Of a DNA stretch of 64,000 nt, positions 39,101 through 51,527 are shown piece by piece. The stretch comes from Rotaria socialis (taxonomy: Eukaryota > Rotifera > Eurotatoria > Philodinida > Philodinidae). How positions within the stretch are numbered: the first letter of the stretch is position 1; each line of letters starts with the position of its first letter. Both the position numbers and the translations under genes were made by a program. The notes under the pieces are model-generated. The model ran no database searches and was not told the DNA's origin. It saw only the letters and a list, made by a program, of their open reading frames with translations. Location of the stretch: positions 436,637-500,636 of the forward strand of contig CAJNYU010001726.1 of the NCBI GenBank assembly GCA_905331475.1, read 5' to 3'.

Positions 39101-39812
39101 AAAGAGTGCATCAGAATGTACAAAGGAATTCAACAATTGCCAGTCTAACTCTACACGTGCTTCCTTATGTAGCAGTAATATTGATTGATTGAAAACAAAG
39201 AATTCGACTAAAATGATGGCCCTTCGAGTATTCGAAGATGAGTAATCAATCAAGCATGCATACCGCCGTAAAAGGCTTCCCCTTCTATCATATCTTCGAT
39301 GGAAGCCAGATTTTCGACTATTTTCCAATGCATGTTTCTGAATCTAAACAAGTCTGAAGACAATTAACTTCTTTCGGAAAAAAGGGACACCCAACGTAAC
39401 CTACTCTACTATATAAGAACGATAGAAGAATTCTTATTGGTTTTGTTGATGAGTCATTTGTAATATCGTTAATATCATTCTCTTCAAAATTGTTGGATCA
39501 TAATCACTTGTTAATGAAAAAATGTCTTCGCTTATGTTTTAGCACTATGGCCTAGCCAATGGTTCGGTTGCTGGTTCTTACTCAAACCCCTATCGAGCAA
39601 CACCACCACCTCTTCATGATGTGCCAACAATGAATTATTATGCATCAGAAGGTGCAGGTGGTAGTGGTCTTGGAAACCTAATGGATAATCAAGTGCTAGT
39701 TGGAGATCGAGATATGATGCAAGCATCTCCTCGTTCTGCAAATCATCATCAAACTCCACCACCACCTCATAATAATTCACAAATGGCAGCTTGGTTTGAT
39801 ACTGACTTGTAA
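36154..39812 (+). CDS. CTNNB1: beta-catenin A (armadillo), adhesion-type architecture
   Basis: Exons: 36154..36773, 36830..37031, 37256..37507, 37575..38186, 38247..38400, 38464..38582, 39543..39812, in phase, 742 residues (human 781). The segment [18 protein letters not shown], which binds alpha-catenin, begins at about residue 45. Armadillo repeats follow with well-kept blocks ([71 protein letters not shown]). The tail ends in AWFDTDL, the PDZ-binding terminus of vertebrate beta-catenin. The first 45 residues contain no DSGxxS phosphodegron; an upstream exon cannot be excluded because the ATG context is weak. Intron 6 is 960 bp. Expected roles are cadherin junctions and Wnt co-activation. 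Confidence 0.95.
38583..39542 (+). other. long intron 6 of beta-catenin A
   Basis: At 960 bp this intron is more than ten times longer than most here. It separates the last armadillo exon from the exon for the C-terminal transactivation/PDZ tail. No element or embedded gene is recognised. The position would allow a form lacking the tail, but no alternative exon is evident. Confidence 0.5.
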
Positions 39813-40054
39813 AAGAAAAACAAAATTTAGTTGTAGAATTTTTGATTGATGTGCATATATATACATACACATACATGTTTATCTCAGAGGATTAGATATC
39901 TCTTTTAATCGACTCATTTATTAATATTTCTTTGCGAATGGAAATTTTTCTTTCTTTTTTTTTGTATATTATTTGTTTGATTGCTCGCTCTTGCTTATCT
40001 TTTTTTTCTGCATGATTTGAATAGTGATAATAAATAAATTTTTTGTGCTTCCAT

Positions 40055-40065
40055 TGTATTTGTAG
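40055..40065 (+). promoter_or_regulatory. possible trans-splice acceptor of the mitochondrial cyclophilin gene
   Basis: The sequence TTGTATTTGTAG ends 28 nt before the ATG at 40094, and AATAAA motifs lie just before it (from 40028). It fits spliced-leader addition downstream of the catenin A 3' UTR. A cis-intron is the alternative, though I see no good donor in between. Confidence 0.35.
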
Positions 40066-40093
40066 ATCGTTTGACACCAAAAAAAAAGTCATA

Positions 40094-41256
40094 ATGATTC
40101 CACGTACTCTTCTTCGTACAGTTCTAACATCAAACGTTCAGGTTTTACATATTTTCGTCGTTCTGAATTCAATATATTAAAGTCATTCTCGATTTATCAC
40201 ACAGATATCTTGTGGTTTTCAACGAACATTTGGAATATTTAGTAGTGCAGCATCAAATAAAGCGGCAGCTCGTTCGAAATGCTTTTTGTAATGAATTATT
40301 TAGTGATGTTTTTCATCATAATTGTTTTTTCTTTTGTAAAATTTAGTGATGTTCATGTTGATGATAAACCACTCGGGCGCATTACATTTCAAGTCAGTTA
40401 TATGAAACCTCCGGTTTTTACCTTTATTCGTGTTATTCATTTTTTTGATAGCTTTATAATGATGTTGTTCCGAAAACGGCTGGTATGAATAGGAAAAGTT
40501 GTTGTTGGGAAAGTAAATCCATTAATGAATTTTTATCTAAATAGAAAATTTTCGAGCTCTATGTACTGGTGAAAAAGGCTTTGGTTATAAAAAGTCAATA
40601 TTTCATCGAGTGATTCCAAAGTTTATGTTACAAGGTGGTGATTTTGAACGACAGTTAGTAAACTTAATTTCTCAGAATTATTTTTAGAAAAAAAAATTTC
40701 TTTTCTTCTAGTAATGGTACTGGTGGTTCTAGGTAAGAATGAAGTTAATATTGGTATTTTGTGTGATTTATAATTTTCTATATAAATAGCATCTATGGAA
40801 AAAAATTCGCTGATGAAAAGTAAGTGTCGTTTTTGATTTCATCGAGCGAATATTTCGAAAAAACAATTGTTTCTTTTAACTGATTTAGTTTTCAAATGAA
40901 ACATACAAAAGAAGGTCTACTTTCCATGGCTAATTCTGGCAAGAATACGAATGGTAATTAGCATTTATTTCAAATAATAGTCAATATTAAATATTTGTTC
41001 GTTTAGGCTCACAGTTCTTTATAACAACAGTAGCAACACCTTGGCTTGATGGTAAACACGTATGTACAATGTACAATTCAATATTAGTTTAGTCAACTGT
41101 GCCGTTTTTTTTAATAAGGTCGTCTTTGGTGAAGTTGTTGATGGTATAGAAACAGTGAAAAAAATCGAAGCATTAGGTTCACAATCTGGTCAAACTCAAA
41201 AAAAGATCACCATTGCTGAGAGTGGTGAATTAAAAAGCGAAGAAAATCTTAAATAA
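40094..41256 (+). CDS. PPIF: mitochondrial-type cyclophilin (peptidyl-prolyl isomerase F-like)
   Basis: Ten exons, 40094..40141, 40205..40287, 40347..40392, 40452..40482, 40545..40653, 40712..40732, 40790..40819, 40889..40953, 41007..41059, 41119..41256, give 207 residues, the same length as human cyclophilin D. The first 40 residues are rich in Arg/Ser/Thr and lack acidic residues, as in a mitochondrial presequence. The catalytic core is intact: [15 protein letters not shown] (Arg, Phe and Gln of the active site), [15 protein letters not shown] and WLDGKHVVFGEV with the cyclosporin-contacting Trp. A Lys/Glu-rich C-terminal tail follows. AATAAA is at 41447-41452. The gene lies 281 bp after the beta-catenin A stop on the same strand. 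Confidence 0.95.
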
Positions 41257-42011
41257 TTTCTGAGAAAAGATCATATTGTTGTTGTTAACTTTTTGAAATT
41301 CTCACGTCCTTCCTTTTTTTTATAACAACCCGTGAATTTGTGCTAGTTTGTCGGCATTGATTGCGTGATCCAACATTTGAATTATTGATTTGATGTATTA
41401 CTTTCATTAGCTCTGGCCTTTTTCTATCAACTTTTTTTTGTTAAAGAATAAAAAGAGAAGTAACATGTTTCAAAAAAAAAAAAAAAACTCCAATTTCATG
41501 TGTTATGTATGTGATGCTTTGAACTGACTCTTCAATAATGAATGAATTCAATGCAAAGAGAAGTAAAACTGAAAGTGTATCAATACATATAGACATAAAG
41601 TTGCACTAGAGTACATTAAATAATAAGATCTCATGTTGATATAATGCAGTTTAATTTTTATCAATTCAATGTATGGTCAATATCATACGTTACGTATATA
41701 CAACATTTGAAACTTGATAGATGGCGACAGGGCTGTAAAAATTTACTCATGGCTTTTTACATTCAAACTTATCTTCGTAGTAGTCTATTTGTTTTCAGTA
41801 TCGAAACATTAACAGTACTTCAATAGAGATAAGCAAAATGATAAAGCATTTTAAAAAAAGTGAAGGTTTGATAATAACAGGTTATCAGAAAATGTTTTAA
41901 TTGGTTGATATGAGACAACGGACAGTGAATATCTATCGTAAAATGGACAAAGAGCGACCAGCATCTCATTTTCTTCATGTTCTTCATTGCATTTCCATTT
42001 TCTACACTTTG

Positions 42012-42044
<33 letters not shown>

Positions 42045-42197
42045 CTTGAGTTCAAACTAGATTCATACGTTGAACACAGTTAGGTAAGAATAATGAGCAC
42101 GTAATGATACGTTTTGGTCGATAGTAGAATAATAGATAGTTAATAGAATTCATGTGCATCACTGATTCTTTTTTTTCTGTCTCTGTAGATAATTATC
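41257..42197. other. spacer between the two catenin-cyclophilin pairs, with a 5' UTR intron
   Basis: The 941 bp include the cyclophilin 3' UTR, a compound (CT)n(AT)n repeat at 42012-42044 and a probable 5' UTR intron of the next gene. That intron would have donor TTAG|GTAAGA at 42084 and acceptor CTGTCTCTGTAG ending at 42188, nine nt before the ATG. No coding sequence is supported. Confidence 0.5.
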
Positions 42198-44968
42198 ATG
42201 GATTATCCACCTCAAATGCCGCATCAAGCACCCTTCTCATCGAAACCTATACCGCATCATTTACAACATCCACTTCTTTCGAATCAATTACAGCCAATCA
42301 ATTCTGATAGTCATACATCAATGTGGCTCGATGATCCATATTCTGGTTCTACTGCATGTCCATCGCAACGAGACTCAGGATTCAATTCTCGACCAGCTTC
42401 ATTACGCAGCGTTGAATCAACAAGTACCGGCCCTACATATCATGGATCAACATCCGGATATGAACATAGTTCTTCTCGCTATTCAAATGATCTTGAAAAT
42501 AATCATTCACAATATACAGAACTAGAGCCAACACAACCTCCAGTAAAGCCGGCTCCAGCTCATGTTATACCTGAATTAATGAATTTATTAATGGAAGAAG
42601 ATTCGGTCATTGTTCGTGAAGCTGTATTACTTACACATATGCTAATTAAGGAAGGTGGTGAAACTCGATTGGAAGTGATCCAAAATCGAGAGGTGAGAAA
42701 TCCATATTTTCTAATCAATAAAATAAAAGAAAAACGATGATAACTTTTCTTTTTTCATTAGTTAATTAATGCATTATTGGACACTTTTACTAAAGACATT
42801 GGTGATGGTAAAATAGTTTTTGCATTAGCTAATTTATTTCATTCGATATCACAACAACAAGAAGGTCTACGTGCCATTCTTGATTGTGGCGGAATCTCAC
42901 GATTAATTCCAATTCTCGAGTAAGATTCACATTAAAAATGATAAATTTGGTTTTCATTCAAATGTTCTACCTTTCTAGTTCACCTGACAATACAGTTAAT
43001 TATGTAATAACAGCATTACATAATTTTTTAACTGTTCTTCAAGAACAAGCTGCTCATGAAATTGAGCGATGTGATGGGATTCAAAAATTTATTAATCTCT
43101 TAGAAAGATCAAATGATAAATTATTAACATTAGTTTCGGATAGTTTACTTAAAATGTCAAATTATAATGTAAAAGCAAAAATGTACATACAAAATAATGA
43201 AAAATGTATTCAACTTCTTTTATACATATTCGATGCAAGCAAATACGATAAATTATTATTGACAATCTCAAAATTACTGCCAATAATATCATCTGGAAAT
43301 GAATTAATTAAACGTATTATTTTACAACTGAATGGTTTGAATATTTTTGAAAAACATTTACGAACAACGAAAAGTATTCGAATTAGACACAATTGTCTTA
43401 TAACAATAAGAAATATATCAAATCAAGCAACGCGAATGGTAAGAAATCGTTAACTTTTCTTATTATGTAACGAGATATACAAGTTACTATGTTACTACTA
43501 TAGTTTTGAATGCTGTACATTGGACTATAGTGCTCGTCGGAGTAGAATTGTTACTCGAAAGTTTATGATTGTTTTATTCACTTGATATAGATTAGATAGT
43601 ATAACAAATGAAGAAAAATCTATTTGACAAGATAACTATTGTTTTACAAGGCTAACGAAATAGAATGGCCAATGACTTTTGACTTTGATATACTATCGTA
43701 TTTCTTTTTTCTGCTTGTCCTGTGTTTAAGTCTGTTACCATGCAAATAATATACCATGAATAGATTTGCTATCGAAAGTGAACCACACGGAAAAGCTGTA
43801 TTGCTTTTCATCTAGAACGTTAATTTATCTCTTCGTTGATGGATATGTGTTTCTCGAAAACAGACAGAACATTCTGTTGCAGATAGATATAACTGATTTG
43901 CTGTATAATTAATCAAACAATTGTTTCGAAATAGATTTCATGTGTTTACTTTTTAGCAGCAAGCAAAAGAAAAGAGAGATTCGAAAGGAAAGACATATTT
44001 CTGTAGGCTATATTTTAACTGAAATAAGCCATTCAAAGCTTCACTTTTTTCGAGGAATGTGACCTGCGCATCTCTAACATATAGCGCATTTTTATTTATT
44101 CATTGTTAAAAAGAAAACTTTGTTGATGAAGAAATTTTTATATTCTGATTAAATGGAATTCTTTCTATTTTAGCGTGATATTGATTCATTAATCCAACAA
44201 TTAGCTGGAATATTGTTAACTGATGATCATCAATCAGTTATTTGCTCATTGGGCATATTGAATAATTTAACAGCAGATAATCGAACTAATAAAAGTTTAT
44301 TTGTTAAATTAAATGGTGTACAAACACTTATGCAAAAACTACTAATGAATGCTGATGGTAATGATGAGCTCACTGAAGTAGTTGTAAGTTAGAATAATCA
44401 TGTCTCTTATTTTTCTCTAACAAAATGTTTCAAAACCTAATTTAGCTATGTACACTTCGGCATCTAACAGCTCGTCATGATCTCGAAAATGAAGCACGTG
44501 AAACAATAAGAAGATCGTATGGTATTGGCAATATTATAAAATTATTACGAGATAAAAATTTTAAAGAACATGGCGGTATTCTGAAAGCAACAGTTGGTTT
44601 GATCAAAAATTTAGCATTATCAACAACATTGATACCATATTTATCTGAACAGAATGCTGTTAGAAGATTAATTGAATTATTATTTATAATTGATCGTGAA
44701 CGATCGAAAGTAACAGAAGATATTAAATTAGATTTGTTATTGGATATTATTATTGGAGCATTGATTAATTTAGCAAAAGATTTATCATGTAGAACGATTA
44801 TTAAAGAAATGAATTGCACATCGATTTTTATTCGTGTAAGTGATCGAAAAAAAAGAATAATTGTGATGAAAATTCATGTATTTATTATTTTTCTAGTTTT
44901 CTCGTTTACCGTCTTGTTCGTTGCAGCAGGCATCAAATATTTTACTTAACGAATTAAATGTCGACTAA
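42198..44968 (+). CDS. beta-catenin B, diverged paralogue with DSGxxS degron
   Basis: Exons: 42198..42692, 42762..42919, 42979..43438, 44174..44383, 44446..44835, 44897..44968, in phase, 594 residues. The N-terminal 115 residues are low-complexity and include DSGFNS at 59-64 (a beta-TrCP-type degron), with Ser60, Ser64 and Ser68 spaced by four as in a GSK3 phosphorylation ladder. Armadillo repeats follow (SQQQEGLRAILDCGGISRL, VNYVITALHNFL, RNISNQATRM, GILNNLTADN, LCTLRHLTARHD), clearly more diverged than in copy A. The alpha-catenin-binding segment is absent. The protein stops within the last armadillo repeats (LLNELNVD), so no transactivation or PDZ tail is present. Three introns fall at the same places and phases as in copy A. 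Likely a signalling-type catenin; this is inference. Confidence 0.9.
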
Positions 44969-45318
44969 ATCGCTGATTTGTCAATGATGACTGGAATATC
45001 AAATTTTTTTTCTCCTAGTCATCCATTATACCTTATTTTTCTTTTTCAGTCTATCTTCTCTAATTATGATTACGATCTGAATTTCTTATCAATGGACCTG
45101 TTGTCAGATGTCGTTTTGTCTGAATATTTTTTTTTCTAAATCAACGCATCTTTTTTTTTGTGTTCATATAAATATGTATGTATACCTATTGTGCAATGAA
45201 GTTCATGTCAAGTTTTCTATATTGTCATATGTTGTCTTAAACTATCTGATGTTTTCATCGTAATTAATGTCATATAATATTCTAGATCTAATATCTTTTT
45301 AATCAAATCATTCGAAGA

Positions 45319-46213
45319 ATGTTACCAAGAAACGTTTACTTCGATATTACAATCGATGGCAATCCAAGTGGTCGCATTGTATTTGAAGTAAAACATTAAA
45401 CAGCGAGGTTTTCATTTGATGAATATTTTTTCGTATCATAGCTCTTCGGCTCTGTAGTACCAAAGACAGCCGGTAATTCATTTATCATTTTATTGTTAGT
45501 TATAAATATATTTTTGTTTTAAAGCCAATTTTCGTGCATTGTGCACTGGTGAAAAAGGTTTCGGATTTCAAGGAAGTGGATTTCATCGTATCATTCCACA
45601 ATTTATGCTTCAAGGTAACAGATTTTACTTTCGATATAATTTCAATTTAATTCATTAGTTTTTTTTCTTCGTAGGCGGTGATTTTACCAAAGGGTAAGTT
45701 GACAATAGTAAAAAGCCTAATATTAAATGAATGATTTCTTTTCTTTAAATGTAAATAGCAATGGCACAGGTGGTAAAAGGTAAATAAATAAATTGTTCTG
45801 TCTCAATCTTTACTAGAGATGATATTTTTAGTATCTATGGTGAAAAGTTTGCTGATGAAAACTTCAAACTCAAACACACAAAGGCAGGTCTTTTGTCAAT
45901 GGCTAATGCTGGCCCAGATACTAATGGCTCACAATTTTTCATTACGACTGTTGCAACACCATGGCTCGATGGCAAACATGTAATATTTCCGTAGAATTTG
46001 TTTCTTTTTATCTGTATACCTTGTTTTTCTTTTAAAAAGGTTGTTTTCGGCGAAGTTGTTGAGGGTATGGATCTTGTCAAGAAGATCGAAAGCTATGGTA
46101 TAAAATATAGTTGATTTCATTTTTAGTAAAGATTTCTTTTTCTATCAAATTTAGGTTCACAATCTGGTGCACCAAAAGCCAAGGTTGTCATTAGCGAATG
46201 TGGCCTTAATTAG
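45319..46213 (+). CDS. PPIA: cytosolic cyclophilin A-like peptidyl-prolyl isomerase
   Basis: Eight exons, 45319..45387, 45442..45472, 45525..45614, 45675..45693, 45759..45779, 45832..45979, 46040..46097, 46155..46213, give 164 residues, matching the 165 of cyclophilin A with no targeting extension. Active-site blocks are complete: [31 protein letters not shown] and [17 protein letters not shown]. The product should be an abundant cytosolic prolyl isomerase. Several exon borders coincide with those of the mitochondrial-type gene 4 kb upstream, including the 31-nt and 21-nt exons; a 19-nt exon is unusually short. AATAAA is at 46424-46429. The gene lies 350 bp after the catenin B stop. Confidence 0.96.
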
Positions 46214-49200
46214 AAAGCTCAAAACAAGACAATGAACTGCATAGCCTTCATCTGCTTCTTGCTTAATCATTGTGTGCGTGTGTTTCAGTCTATCTTCGTC
46301 ACTAGGTGAAATTATGTTTCCTACGACTATTTAATTCAGAGAAAAGCTAAAGCAAAGCATTATTTCCAACTCTAATCATCCTTATGTCTTATTGTGCGTG
46401 TGTATGTGCTAATTTACCATTAAAATAAAAAACAATCGTCCATACAGTGACTTTAAATAATATTATTGATTTTGAATTTATGTATTCATGTGCACCATTT
46501 GTTTTGAATAATTTAGTTGGATCACGAATATTGATTCGTAAAGAAGTAAATTGCTGAAACTATTGTCCTCAATATACTTAATTCATGAGAGCAATAGTTT
46601 GAGATCAATGTAATATTTTTGTAATCACATCATCATCTTTGATTGCAGTCAACAGTATTGCGAGTGATAATGACACTCAATCAAATAGTGGCGACTTTTT
46701 CATATACACCAATATTTCTAAATATTAAAGAATGTAATACTGAAAGATAATAGTAGAATAATTTGTTCAATAATTATAGCAGATACATTAAATGAAATAT
46801 AACGCTATGAATTTTCCTCATGAGTCACGAAGACAATAACAAAAAAGATGAAAAGTTTTCAAGAAGTCAAATATTTATAGAATTTTATGAGAACCAAGAT
46901 TAATCTTTGATAATCAAAGCATGAAATTTATTTCGATGATAAAAAGACACACTATTATTACTTATTTTGAGTGGTAGCGTTAGGATCGTAGCCTGTATGT
47001 TTTTCGTTGTTAACAATGCACTTCCATCATGGCATAAAAATTAGAGCAATTTTCTTATACAAAATTCTTATTTACTACGTTCTCCAATATTCAAGCAAAA
47101 AAACAAAATATAATGTTTACCAGCAACAGGTGTATAAAATTTTATTTCTAAAACGAAAAATCCGAATTGCTTGTTTTCTTTCGCACACTCGAAGAAAACT
47201 AAAAACAAACGGGATATTTTAACAGTTTCTAATCCAAAAAGATAAATTACAAAAGCTGTGAGTAAGGCTCTAAGTCTTTTTAATATAAAAGAAAAAATTA
47301 TTTCATCTCGTTTCTCCAAGCTTGAATAATTTAGTAAAATATATTATGATTCATGTAAGTTGATTCTTTACGTATAGTAAACATGCAAAAATAAAATGGC
47401 GATACTGTGATTTCCCAATGGATACAATTATTATAAACGGCACAAGGTGCAATTGTCAAGCCGAATACATGCAACATTTGCATAGTTAGAAGATGAAATT
47501 TTCAACGTTTTGTTTGAACTAATATAGCCGCACTGATAAAGATATCCTTTTTAAGTGCAAGAAGAGTTGACTTTGACAGTATTTTGACAGATAATGGTTC
47601 TATTAGAGTATCCCGGTTCCCTTCTCGATGTTCTTTTATTAAGAATCAATTCTTTGTTTAAGCGAGAGAAGAGAGGATATATATAAGAGAAATAAAGCAT
47701 CAAGGAATGCGAGTTGAATAAACAAATATCGATAAGAGCGCAATGACTCAAGGAATAATAACATATGACTGTAACAGGTTCACTTTTCCTTTTGTTGACC
47801 CATCACATTGAAATCGCTTGCTCACAGCTAATGTACTATGTGTGCTCTATCTGATACTGGAATAGGCAAATTGATGTGTATATTCATACGCCTAACAATC
47901 ACGTCTGTACTATCAGATTCATTACACAATCATTTAGTCATTTTTGAGAATTCTCAAAATATTTCTGAGCAAGATATTTAAGTTCTATTAAGAGAATAAC
48001 TTGTTGATATTGTTAGAACTATTGAAATTGGAGCTAGTCATCAATTTTTGAGAATAATTCAAATAATACAAATTTAGATCAAAAATCAGTAAAAAAATGG
48101 TTTTTTTATGATTTTGGTTTTCTATAAACAGTAGATTCTTTAAATAGAATCTTTAAAATAAATATTGCGATGATTTTAATAAAAATCGGTAAGAATTATC
48201 ACGAATGAAAAATTTTCATCTTCGAATTATTTTCCGATTAGAGTTAATTTCAATTTGAGATTTTGACAAATTAAAAACACAAAGAATTTCACATATATTG
48301 TCATGTTTTCTAGTAGCTATATAAGAATCAAAATTCTGCAATGCAAAATATCTAAATGTATGGTTGTGATTATAATAGCACATGAAAGAAAAACTTCATC
48401 TTGCCTTAATTTTTCTAACATCAACTGTTCGATATCTGTTAGCGTAACAAAATCATTATTTCTAACTTTACTGAATTGACTTGGAATAATATTATCAGTG
48501 GTTAATTGTTACAATAAAAGTTTTGATTGCATCGCATTTATCATTATCGAACTTAAAATCATAATTCAATTAGAAGTAATATTTTTTACGTAGGATACTA
48601 TTGGATAAAGCTCATTTTGAATCAATTGTTAGTGTTAAATGAAATATTTCGATACCCCAAACGACAATAGATCTTAGACAAGCAAATGAGAAAATCCAAA
48701 ATAAATGGGTGTATAATGATAGAGTTTGCCCATCAACGTTTCATACACATTATTCTGACTGCACCATAATTATTGCTTGTATTTTGCGAGCACTTTGTGT
48801 TTACTTTACATTATCTTTGCATGTGTTCTGCAACTTATAAAGTCCAATAAAAAGGGTAGTCATAATTGTAAAGGGAATCACATTGACTTTTTATGCTGTA
48901 CGTCGTCTTGAGTTAGGAATAGACATTGTTTTAGTCATTCAAAGTAATGTATACAATATCGGTACATCAGCAATCTTGACTTTAGTAGTAGTGACTGTCA
49001 ATTATAGTTAGTGCTGTTTTGATGCCAATGATTTTTTAGATAGTGTGATCTATTTTGAAGAGTAAAAATTAAATTCATATACATTGTTCAACTTAATAGA
49101 CTAGTGTTTTTAAGTATCTACTGTTTTTTTCTTGTTGTCATAATTACATCTGTAATATTTTTAATTTCTATCAAATACATGTCAATTATTTCTTTACGTG

Positions 49201-51527
49201 GTTGACAATATTCTTCAAATATTTTTATTACTGTCATGTATGACTCCTTCACATTTGAAACTACTTCATCTTCCGAACAAAATCTTTCCCTGAATAACTT
49301 AAAATTAGTTTTCACAAGTAAACTCAATGAAGATAAAAAGAAGTAGATGATTGCATACATAGAAGGATGCTGTGAAAATGAGCTAATCTAGTCGTAAGAA
49401 TTATATTGATACAAATATTTCCTTTGATGATCATAGCATTTTAGGTACGGAATCGTTGTGTAAAAGAGCGTTTTAATTCGTCGAAATTGCTATTACTTCG
49501 CTTTTCATAGCTTACCGTTATTATTTGAAGACTCCGAATTTCTCTGCTTTGTTCTGTTTTCTTGCCTAATACAGGCTACCATTCTCATCATCTTATATTT
49601 ATTGAAGTGTTTCATAATTGAGAGCATCCCTTTTATTATTCAATATTGACTTATTTAAACTAAAAGCAACATGAAACATATTCATATATAGTTAGAAACA
49701 ATACAGATTACATCGATGTATCAATATTAGATCAATATATATTTTGTGAAACAATTCTAAAATCGATATACAATGTGAACTTTTTATAATTATTTTTGGA
49801 GTAGTAGATATGCTTCACTTCATATACTTGGTTAGGATAAAGTGTTTTTTTTTATAATATGTGTCGATCTATGAATTAGATGTATCATAAATAAAAGACA
49901 ATTTATTCGATATCTACATATACATCACTGTGTTTTATATTAGGTAATAAAAGTGTTAACCTTTCTTACCAACATAAGAGAATCATGTTCATTTTAACAT
50001 ATGGTGAATTCAAATATCTACATATTTTAAATCAAAGTAATACTTTGTTGAGGTGCAAACAAACATCATTTTCATTTGTATTATAAATGTGCGTCGTATT
50101 TGCTTGAATTAAACGGTAAGGAATCTCGGTGAAGTTAAACGTTGGTCACTTTGCGAATCATAATTACATTGACAACGATCAACAAAGGAGAAAATTCAGC
50201 AAACAAAATATACGCAACATGTAAATACCTATTCTCTTGCGCAACAAATTCATAAGGACTAGGTTGCATGTGTTAAGCGCACTTTTCGCAAGTAAAGTGT
50301 TGAACCAGCAATGAGGCACAATGTGTACACGGCATAGAGAAGAAAGAAATAAAAAGCAGCAGTAATATGGAAAGTAGATAAAAGAAAAAAGAAAAAAGAA
50401 AAAAGATTGAAAGACTAATGCAACTACTATATATAATTATTAACCGTTAGAAGTTCTGATACCATGAACATAGTAATTAATATTTAAAAGGCGAAGTATG
50501 ACTTCCAAATGAATTGTGTGCTTTAAAATAATTGTAAGCAAGATTTTTTTATGCAGTCAAATAGTTAACGTTCATTCGTTCGTTCATATTATATTAGAAA
50601 AGGTTTTCGTCATTCATAGCATTATGATGGTTATTCTTTTTGATATGCTCCAACTCGATCGATCAATGCATGCATATTATAAGCATCACTTTTTTGTCAC
50701 GTGCAATTGCATCATTACCTTCAAGTACGACGCTATTGAGATGTCAGAAATGATTTATCCTTTTTGTCGTTCTTGCCATTTACCTCGATAGGATTGATTA
50801 TGTATTCATCTTGGATTTTTACACCTAATCAAACAATTGAGGTATCGATATCAACGTGATAAAGACTTAAACTCTGAAACACAATAAAAAAAGTTGCGTT
50901 TAGTACTCATCATTTATTAATAAATGCGATACACGGTATGAACTTATACTTTATTTTATTACCGACGAATCATTTGGCCGTCAATCTACTAAGTGATCAA
51001 CTGAACTGAAGAGAAAAAATGGTAAGTTCTTTTTCCTTTCTAGTTGGTCATATTCTCTTTTTTCTCTTCTTCTCTTATTGTTTCCTATCGACTGTACATA
51101 TTCCTATCTACATTCGATGCGATATGAATCATCATTTGTAATACATCAACATTTAATTCCTTCAGTTTAAGAATTTCCATTGGTATACGTTTAAGTACCA
51201 TATCGGGGCACCATATATTAAAATAAAACCATTTAAACGATTACTGCTTGAATGATATAGTACATATGTTAAAATATATAACCAATCTTCAATGAAACGA
51301 TTCGAATGTAGAATAGAATGATTGATGTTTTACTTTTCTTTTACACTCGCCACACTCTTTAAGATTTCGAAAATTTGCCAGCTATATTTTTATTTGTTAA
51401 AGCGCGTTTTCATTTCTTTTTACAAAATGAACATCTGTTAATTTGTTTCATTCACGCTCACACGAGATGATAAAAAAGAAAAATTTCTTAAAATTTAGAA
51501 AAACGAATGAATATTGTCTTTATCGAA
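46214..51527. other. gene-poor region
   Basis: About 5.3 kb of AT-rich DNA between the second cyclophilin (+) and the 3' end of the WD-repeat gene (-). The left end holds the cyclophilin 3' UTR and the right end the WD-gene 3' UTR (minus-strand AATAAA near 51389-51394). One weak small open frame at 49118-49360 is listed separately. I see no RNA gene or mobile element. Confidence 0.4.
49118..49360 (-). CDS. hypothetical small protein (weak)
   Basis: An 80-residue ATG-initiated frame has a hydrophobic N-terminus (YAIIYFFLSSLSLLV) that could be a signal peptide. It is followed by a charged, helical-looking stretch (FCSEDEVVSNVKES, RKEIIDMYLIEIK) and a basic end. Composition is less repetitive than that of random frames nearby. 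There is no recognised family, no splice partners and no clear promoter, so chance remains quite possible. Confidence 0.2.
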   Translation of the reverse strand: MYAIIYFFLSSLSLLVKTNFKLFRERFCSEDEVVSNVKESYMTVIKIFEEYCQPRKEIIDMYLIEIKNITDVIMTTRKKQ

